Shown here in pieces: positions 58,384 through 64,000 of a stretch of DNA of 64,000 bases. A program made the position numbers and the translations under genes. This DNA is from Legionella nagasakiensis (lineage in GTDB: Bacteria; Pseudomonadota; Gammaproteobacteria; Legionellales; Legionellaceae): the NCBI RefSeq assembly GCF_900639915.1, contig NZ_CAAAID010000007.1, forward strand, positions 1 to 64,000, in the 5' to 3' direction. The notes below the pieces were generated by a model. The model was not told the DNA's origin. It did not search any database and saw only the letters and a program-made list of their open reading frames with translations. Position 1 is the stretch's first letter. Each line of letters starts with the position of its first letter.

Positions 58384-59379
58384 ACAAGAATTAATTGTTT
58401 GATCGGCGAAAATAATACACATGGCAGGCCATAATAAAAATAAGATAAATTTATTATTTGTTATTTATTATAAGCCATGTTTTTCTTGTGGATATGTTTT
58501 ATTAATTAATTGTTATTAACTAGTTATGTTTTTTTGTTCTTGTTTGAAACCCCTGCTTATTCTATTGAATACATTATGAAAGAAGCGCATTCTCTAAAAG
58601 TGGTATGTCGTTAATCCACGAACTACTACGAAGTAATCATTGTGTTATTCACAAAAATTAGACATTCGAAAAATAGAAAATGATTGGTTTAAGTCTTTTT
58701 ACAAAACTGCACATTTGTCGAGATGTTATCTGAATTCTGATTTTTAATGAGGTTGGATTTATTAATTTTATAGTTTTACAAACTCATGCTTATGCCTGAC
58801 CTTTAATAACAATAAATAACATTCTTTTATTTTTGTTTTTTATTATTACTGATATCAATTACTGTTATATTTTTAGTTTTTTGATTTAAAATCAATTAGT
58901 TATTTGTTTTTTAAGGCTGTGTATAATTGGTGTTTAGAGTGCGTATTTAAATCTGGATAACTTTATTTGATAATGTTTTGCTTAGATTATCCTAGGCTTA
59001 TTCTTCAAGTTTTATTCCATTTATTCAGGCTTTTTTTGATAAACTCCTATAGAATACCTTCTGCATAAATCTGATTCGCCATGAAAACAGATAAGTGCAC
59101 AGAGTCTAAGCATCGTCATTGTTTTTCTTGCTCATAGAGGTAATCAGTGGCACTATCTAACGTGGTAATTTGTATTTTTATAAGGGCGTGTCATCAATTA
59201 GTATTTTCGGCTGCAAATCGCACTAATTTGCTCAAATTTTAGTTTGAATTCGTTAAATAGGCTGGCTATTCGCCTTATTCAAACTAAAATTTGAGCTAGA
59301 TTATCGTAACGAAAAACTAATTGATAACATGCCTAAGTAAATTTGCTGAAAAGTGTAGAAAAATTTTTAGGAGTTATCT
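58384..59379. other. oriC: rpmH-dnaA intergenic region with putative oriC
   Basis: About 1 kb without genes, very AT-rich, between rpmH and dnaA, a common oriC position. DnaA-box-like nonamers, each one mismatch from TTATCCACA or its complement, are TGTGGATAT (58487-58495), TTATTCACA (58645-58653), TGTGTATAA (58918-58926) and TCTGGATAA (58952-58960). An exact IHF-consensus match (AATCAA-N4-TTA, 58890-58902) lies among them. The stretch 58790-58890 is almost all A/T and would suit an unwinding element. No perfect DnaA box was seen, so the assignment rests mainly on position. A palindromic element sits at 59190-59328. Confidence 0.6.
59190..59328. repeat. 139-bp palindromic element beside dnaA
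   Basis: Inner arms GCTCAAATTTTAGTTTGAA (59230-59248) and TTCAAACTAAAATTTGAGC (59278-59296) are a perfect 19-bp inverted repeat. Outer arms ATCAATTAGTATTTTCG (59193-59209) and CGAAAAACTAATTGAT (59310-59325) are imperfect. The element ends about 50 bp before the dnaA start, within the probable dnaA promoter region. It has no open frame and could be a MITE or a large cruciform. Confidence 0.75.
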
Positions 59380-60732
59380 GTGTCTGCAAATGTTTGGCAG
59401 AAATGTTTAGAGCATTTACAAGAAGAGTATCCTGCTCAGCAGTTCAACACATGGTTACGACCTTTACAAGCTGAGGCAGAAGAAAGTACTCTAGTGTTGC
59501 TTGCTCCTAATCGCTTTGTGGTGGACTGGGTTAAAAAACACTTTTATTCGCGTATTAAAGAGTTGGTTGGTCAACTTAGCGCAGATGATATAAAATTGGT
59601 CAGTATCGAGATTGGTAGCAAGGCGGTAAAACCTGTCGTTGTTGATGACTCATTAGCCAAACATGTTTCTGTTGCGAAATCTTCTCCCAAAAAAACAACC
59701 GATCATTATAAAAATAGTTATCTTAATAAAAAATTTTTGTTTGACAGTTTTGTTGAAGGAAATTCAAACCAACTGGCCAAGGCGGCTGCATTACAAGTAG
59801 CAGAGAGGCCGGGTGATGCTTACAATCCTTTGTTTATATATGGTGGTGTGGGTTTAGGCAAAACTCATTTGATGCATGCTATAGGTAACAGTATTTTAAA
59901 AAATAATCCTGAAGCTAAGGTTTTATATTTACATTCAGAACGGTTTGTAGCGGATATGGTTAAAGCGCTGCAAACGAATGCCATTAATGAATTTAAGCGG
60001 TTTTATCGATCTTTAAATGCGTTACTTATCGATGATATTCAATTTTTTGCTGGCAAGGATCGCTCTCAGGAAGAATTTTTTCATACGTTCAATGCATTAC
60101 TTGAAGGGCAACAGCAAATTATTTTAACGAGTGATCGCTATCCCAAGGAAATTGAAGGTGTAGAAGAGCGATTAAAATCTCGTTTTGGATGGGGGTTAAC
60201 GGTTGCAGTTGAACCCCCTGAACTTGAAACCCGCGTAGCTATCTTAATCAGTAAGGCTGAGCTTGCAAATATTGAACTGCCTTATGAGGTCGCTTTTTTC
60301 ATCGCGAAGCGCATACGATCAAATGTTCGTGAACTTGAAGGTGCTTTGCGGCGTGTTATTGCCAATGCGCATTTTACAGGTAAACCGATTACCATTGAGT
60401 TTGTCAATGATGCTTTACGTGATCTGTTGGCCTTGCAGGATAAATTGGTCACCATTGAAAACATTCAAAAAACCGTTGCTGAGTACTATAAAGTTAAAGT
60501 GGCGGATTTATTATCTAAACGGCGCAGTCGTTCCATTGCCAGGCCAAGGCAAATGGCTATGGCTTTGGCAAAAGAGCTGACCAATCATAGTCTTCCTGAA
60601 ATAGGCGATCATTTTGGTGGCCGCGATCATACGACCGTTATTCATGCCTGTCGTAAAGTCAAGGAGCTGGTGCAAGAGGCGGGTGATTTTGCTGAAGATT
60701 ATAAAAATCTGATGCGTACTTTATCCTCTTGA
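59380..60732 (+). CDS. dnaA: chromosomal replication initiator protein DnaA
   Basis: DnaA-ATP binds oriC boxes, unwinds DNA and loads DnaB. The start is GTG 59380, with TAGGAG six bases upstream. The 450-residue protein has domain I ([27 protein letters not shown], 6-32), a linker (about 85-110), the AAA+ domain with Walker [11 protein letters not shown] near 155-163 and Walker [14 protein letters not shown] near 215, and the C-terminal DNA-binding domain with the signature [15 protein letters not shown] (about 418-432). All parts are intact. It leads the dnaA-dnaN-recF operon. Confidence 0.97.
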   Translation: MSANVWQKCLEHLQEEYPAQQFNTWLRPLQAEAEESTLVLLAPNRFVVDWVKKHFYSRIKELVGQLSADDIKLVSIEIGSKAVKPVVVDDSLAKHVSVAKSSPKKTTDHYKNSYLNKKFLFDSFVEGNSNQLAKAAALQVAERPGDAYNPLFIYGGVGLGKTHLMHAIGNSILKNNPEAKVLYLHSERFVADMVKALQTNAINEFKRFYRSLNALLIDDIQFFAGKDRSQEEFFHTFNALLEGQQQIILTSDRYPKEIEGVEERLKSRFGWGLTVAVEPPELETRVAILISKAELANIELPYEVAFFIAKRIRSNVRELEGALRRVIANAHFTGKPITIEFVNDALRDLLALQDKLVTIENIQKTVAEYYKVKVADLLSKRRSRSIARPRQMAMALAKELTNHSLPEIGDHFGGRDHTTVIHACRKVKELVQEAGDFAEDYKNLMRTLSS

Positions 60733-60744
60733 TTCGAGGTGTTT

Positions 60745-61854
60745 ATGTTTGAGTTTAACATCAGTAAACAGCAATTACTTACCCCGTTGCTAACGGTGGC
60801 CGGTGCTGTTGATAAAAAGCAAACGCTCGCAATTTTGTCCAATATTTTACTTAAGCAGACCACCGAGCAACAACTTTTATTAACCGCAACTGATTTAGAG
60901 ATTGAAATTACTGCCATTATCCCTTGTCAATCTTCACAAGGTTCTGGAGCTATTACGGTTCCAGCAAAAAAAATGGTTGATATTGTTCGTTCACTGGAAG
61001 AGGATGCTCACCCAGTTGTTTCTTGTGATAATAAATCTTTTACTATAAAAGAGGGGCGCAGTTTATTTAAATTAGTTACACTTCCTGCAGAAAATTACCC
61101 TACTAGTGAAGAAGAACGTAGTGAATTAGAGTTTTCTCTGTCAAGAATAGATCTTATTCATGTGTTACAATCGACCCATTTTTCTATGTCACAGCAGGAT
61201 GTGCGCGTTTTTTTAAATGGATTATTGCTGGAGTTTGATAATCAATTAATTACAGCTGTTGCAACCGATGGTCATCGAATGGCTATTTGTCGTCTTCCAT
61301 GCCCGATGGTTAATCAACATCATCGTCTTTTAATTCCTCGCAAAGGCGTGCAAGAAATATTGCGTCTGCTGAACAATATTTCAGATGAACAAGTATCACT
61401 TTCAGCCGGAAAAAATCATTTTCGTTTAATTTCAAGTCAATATTCTTTTGTTTCCAAGTTAATTGAAGCACGTTTTCCACCCTATGTTAAGGCGATTCCT
61501 AGAGATCAAGATAAACAAGTGGTTGTTGAGCGAGATTTATTGCGGCGTGCTCTTTCTCGTATCGTTATTTTAGCGCATGAAAAATCAAGAGCTGTTTTAT
61601 TGCATATGCAAGAAGCTCAATTGACGTTAATTGCTAACAATCAAGAGCAGGAAGAGGCCATTGAAACTTTGGAAGCACAAACACAGGGCGAGGAATTGAA
61701 AATAGGGATTAATGCTAGCTACTTGCTAGACGTTTTGAATTATATGAGAGAAGGGTTATTGCGTTTATCGATGACTAATCCGGACAGTAGTATTCTTGTT
61801 GAATCTATGCAAGATGATAATTATCAATACATCATCATGCCCATGAAAATCTAA
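60745..61854 (+). CDS. dnaN: DNA polymerase III beta sliding clamp
   Basis: The ring-shaped clamp holds polymerase III on DNA. The start ATG 60745 follows GAGGTG by five bases; a GTG two codons earlier is a weaker choice. The 369-residue protein has three repeated domains, with TLAILSNILLKQTTEQQLLLTATDLEIEI in domain I and TDGHRMAICRLP in domain II (about 170-185), and ends in VESMQDDNYQYIIMPMKI, the universal MPMR/KI-type terminus that lines the partner-binding pocket. It lies 12 bp after dnaA. Confidence 0.97.
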   Translation: MFEFNISKQQLLTPLLTVAGAVDKKQTLAILSNILLKQTTEQQLLLTATDLEIEITAIIPCQSSQGSGAITVPAKKMVDIVRSLEEDAHPVVSCDNKSFTIKEGRSLFKLVTLPAENYPTSEEERSELEFSLSRIDLIHVLQSTHFSMSQQDVRVFLNGLLLEFDNQLITAVATDGHRMAICRLPCPMVNQHHRLLIPRKGVQEILRLLNNISDEQVSLSAGKNHFRLISSQYSFVSKLIEARFPPYVKAIPRDQDKQVVVERDLLRRALSRIVILAHEKSRAVLLHMQEAQLTLIANNQEQEEAIETLEAQTQGEELKIGINASYLLDVLNYMREGLLRLSMTNPDSSILVESMQDDNYQYIIMPMKI

Positions 61855-62000
61855 TAAAATGTTTGTTGCGAAATCACTTTCATCCGTTTCGTAACATGCA
61901 TATAACCAAGAAAGAATCATAACGCCGAAATTCAATGGAAAGAATATTCGCGTCTCTGTTAATATAATAGTGAAGTATCTTTCTGTTAGAAATTACTCCT

Positions 62001-63071
62001 ATGAACCTCACTGAGCTGCATATACATCATCTGCGTAATATAAGATCTGCTCGTCTTTCGCTTCATTCGCGAATGAATGTCTTCTATGGTGAAAATGGCA
62101 GTGGAAAAACCTCAGTGTTGGAAGCTGTTTATTTGTTGGGAACAGGTCATTCTTTTCGTACTCGTGAAATTATCCCTTTAATACAACAAGGAGAAAATAG
62201 ACTGACGTTGTTTACAAAAACGGCTACTGAGGATTTAATTAGCATGCAAAAATCGTTGACGGGTTCAACGATAGTCAAGCTTAATCAACAATCTTGTCGT
62301 AACAGCAGTGAGCTTGCTCGCTTTTTGCCTTGCCAGATTTTTTATCAAGATATTTTTCATATTATTGATGCAGGACCTTCGATACGCCGAAGTATATTAG
62401 ACTGGGGGTTGTTTCACGTGAAACAGTCTTATCACCTGGTGTGGAAAGAATATCGGCGAGTACTTAAACAGCGTAATGCTTTGTTGAAACAAAAAGTCAG
62501 TCATCAACAATTTATTCCCTGGGATAAATTGTTGGTGGATTTGTCTTATAAACTTGATGCAATGCGTCTAGATTATTTTACTCAATGGACAGAAGCTTTT
62601 CAGTATTTTCTTTCCTGCTTAACCGATATACCTTGTGAGCTGCGTTATGATAAAGGATGGGATAAAAGAAATCATGGTAAAAAATTAGAAGACATTTTGA
62701 CAGAACAGTTTGCAAGTGATTGCCAGCGCCAATACACGCAGTCAGGAGCTCATCAAGCTGATCTTATTTTTGACTCTCTATCTTCAGTTAAGGCTAAATA
62801 TTTATTGTCTCGCGGTCAACAAAAAATTATTTTAATTGCATTAAAATTAGCGCAAGCTCATTTGTTGCAACAACCATGCATTTATCTGTTTGATGATGTA
62901 ATTGCTGAATTGGATGATGTTCATTTGCGCCGGTTGATTCATTGCTTAATGCAGATTAAAGGGCAGTTTTTTTTTACGATTACCGATCAAAATCAGTTGC
63001 AGTTGCTGGAAACAATAGGCGATATGACAATTTATTCTTTAGATGAGGGTAAGATTCACTGTTTCACGTGA
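62001..63071 (+). CDS. recF: DNA replication and repair protein RecF
   Basis: RecF, an SMC-like ATPase, helps load RecA at single-strand gaps. The 356-residue protein has Walker A YGENGSGKTSVLEAVYLL (29-46), the ABC signature LSRGQQKIILIALKLAQ near 273, and Walker B CIYLFDDVIAELDDVH around 295-310. Two perfect parS palindromes lie in this gene: one mid-gene at 62410-62425, the other spanning the stop codon, which reads H-C-F-T-stop. gyrB, the usual next gene, does not follow directly. Confidence 0.95.
   Translation: MNLTELHIHHLRNIRSARLSLHSRMNVFYGENGSGKTSVLEAVYLLGTGHSFRTREIIPLIQQGENRLTLFTKTATEDLISMQKSLTGSTIVKLNQQSCRNSSELARFLPCQIFYQDIFHIIDAGPSIRRSILDWGLFHVKQSYHLVWKEYRRVLKQRNALLKQKVSHQQFIPWDKLLVDLSYKLDAMRLDYFTQWTEAFQYFLSCLTDIPCELRYDKGWDKRNHGKKLEDILTEQFASDCQRQYTQSGAHQADLIFDSLSSVKAKYLLSRGQQKIILIALKLAQAHLLQQPCIYLFDDVIAELDDVHLRRLIHCLMQIKGQFFFTITDQNQLQLLETIGDMTIYSLDEGKIHCFT
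62410..62425. promoter_or_regulatory. parS: parS site 1 (inside recF)
   Basis: TGTTTCACGTGAAACA, a perfect 16-bp palindrome matching the chromosomal parS consensus bound by ParB. It lies within the recF coding sequence (LFHVKQ codons), 3.0 kb from the dnaA start. Confidence 0.93.
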
Positions 63072-63075
63072 AACA
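63060..63075. promoter_or_regulatory. parS: parS site 2 (across the recF stop codon)
   Basis: A second TGTTTCACGTGAAACA, identical to the first and 650 bp from it. The recF stop codon TGA is the middle-right part of the palindrome (CACG-TGA), so the end of the protein is fixed by the ParB site. Confidence 0.93.
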
Positions 63076-63245
63076 AATGTTAGTGAATGGTTATTTTTAT
63101 ATACGCAAATCAATACTCCTGCTGTTTTATTGTTAATTTCAAACTTTTATTGTATTATAATTAACCATTTATGCTTTGTGTGAATACTATCTTAAGTATT
63201 AATAGATTGAGTAATTATGATTCAATGATTCAATAGGAGAGATCG

Positions 63246-63830
63246 ATGCCCAATTTTTTTGGCAGGCCATTTTCGGCAAAACAAAAAAAGCCTAATGATA
63301 AAAAAAATTTTTTTCAGAATTATAATGATCATTTGCAGTATTTGCAGGTTGATTTAGCAGAAAAGCTATTGGCTAAACATCCTCGGGGATCACATGATCT
63401 TTTAGCAGCTTTAATGGATGAAATATTGAGTTTGAAGCATTTGACAATGTTTGATGGATTGCGCGATGGCTATGATTATTTTGATGAGGTGATGGGTGCA
63501 AGTGTTGTTCCTCTTCTAGGTGTTGGGGCCATGGTTGGCTCAGTAGGTCTTGCTATTTGGGAAGGCATACAGGCATTAGCGATTAAAATGAATCTCCAAG
63601 AAAATGATTATGGACAACATGGAGATAAGGCATTAACTTGTCTCGTAGTTGCAGGGGCATCACTTGTACTTAGTGCCGCAATTTTCCTTAAATCAGTGAT
63701 TGGTTTGGTAACAAGGCCAATCGTGACAGCGATTCAAGGCTGGAAACCTCAAGATGAAGAGCGCTTTTACAATGAAGATTCTTGGGAAAGCACTGCAACA
63801 AAAGAAATAGCAAGATTATTTACCATCTAA
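63246..63830 (+). CDS. 194-residue membrane protein of unknown function between recF and gyrB position
   Basis: A well-formed gene with AGGAGAG a few bases before ATG. The protein starts basic (PFSAKQKKPNDKKNFF), has a helical acidic region (about 30-75), then two hydrophobic glycine/alanine-rich segments (about 84-113, GASVVPLLGVGAMVGSVGLAIWEGIQALA, and about 129-160, ALTCLVVAGASLVLSAAIFLKSVIGLVTRPIV), and a polar tail. It looks like a two-helix membrane protein. I recognise no family. Base composition and style resemble the other unassigned membrane proteins here. It occupies the place where gyrB is found in many gammaproteobacteria. Confidence 0.55.
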   Translation: MPNFFGRPFSAKQKKPNDKKNFFQNYNDHLQYLQVDLAEKLLAKHPRGSHDLLAALMDEILSLKHLTMFDGLRDGYDYFDEVMGASVVPLLGVGAMVGSVGLAIWEGIQALAIKMNLQENDYGQHGDKALTCLVVAGASLVLSAAIFLKSVIGLVTRPIVTAIQGWKPQDEERFYNEDSWESTATKEIARLFTI

Positions 63831-63878
63831 AAAGAATAATTTAGATAGCATAACGTGATATCCAGGTTCTTTATGCTA

Positions 63879-63913
63879 GAATTCTGATTGTTATTAGGTA
63901 ACAATCAGAATTC
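63879..63913. repeat. perfect 15-bp inverted repeat
   Basis: GAATTCTGATTGTTA (63879-63893) and TAACAATCAGAATTC (63899-63913) flank a five-base loop. There is no T run after it, so it is not a standard terminator. It lies 49 bp after the hypothetical gene; a cruciform, a binding site or a repeat unit are all possible. Confidence 0.8.
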
Positions 63914-64000
63914 ATAGGATACATTTTACATATTTAATTATTATTCTTCAGATATGAAAACATCCATTATATTAATATTGCTGATCTTCAATGTAAATTA

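Overview
The window reads as a Legionella-type gammaproteobacterial chromosome segment around the replication origin. The evidence is its AT-rich composition, the order mnmE-yidC-yidD-rnpA-rpmH // oriC // dnaA-dnaN-recF, a Rcp/PagP lipid A palmitoyltransferase, Coq7 for ubiquinone, and several large alanine-rich, coiled-coil or membrane proteins of the kind that fill Legionella genomes. The species cannot be named from sequence alone.

Layout. Bases 1-217 are the 3' end of an IS3-family element sitting inside rpoN (sigma-54), which has lost its DNA-binding half. Bases 1-4.3 kb hold a three-gene minus-strand cluster: an AspA/AstE-like protein lacking its zinc ligands, an MFS transporter, and a protein carrying all seven SpvC/OspF phosphothreonine-lyase residues. 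From 4.4 to 9.2 kb come coq7, a PiT phosphate carrier, an APC permease, pagP and a DUF962 gene. From 9.2 to 16.1 kb lies the complete minus-strand ATP synthase operon atpIBEFHAGDC with a clear promoter. From 16.7 to 23 kb are dolP-like and BON lipoproteins, diaA, yraN, parB, parA, rsmG and mnmG. From 23.2 to 35.3 kb are priA, a thioesterase, a tandem pair of half-size MFS-like proteins (the first frameshifted in a 13-G tract), thyA, lgt, a TauE-type carrier, ptsP, rppH, ansA and glmU. From 35.4 to 47 kb are a second APC permease, a GHKL-ATPase protein of unknown role, nth, an anchor-less rnfB, metG, ubiX, queC, manC and a 622-residue membrane/coiled-coil protein. From 47 to 54.4 kb are a pterin-type cluster (PTPS-like protein, MidA-type methyltransferase, divergent pteridine reductase), a small helical protein, lpoA, rsmI and a paralogue of the 622-residue protein that ends in three cysteines. 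From 54.6 to 64 kb is the origin region.

How it fits together. The replication and segregation parts are all here: a putative oriC (58.4-59.0 kb) with degenerate DnaA boxes and an IHF-type site, DnaA and its activator DiaA, the clamp, RecF, ParA/ParB, and two perfect parS palindromes, one containing the recF stop codon. The cell-envelope genes (lpoA, lgt, glmU, pagP, yidC, manC) are ordinary. The unusual material is in small accessory pockets: the SpvC-like protein, the poly-G half-transporter, the GHKL protein, the paralogous membrane proteins, and three kinds of short inverted repeat (a 124-bp MITE-like element with two partial copies, a 139-bp palindromic element beside oriC, and a REP-like palindrome present three times). 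No tRNA, rRNA or CRISPR array was seen.
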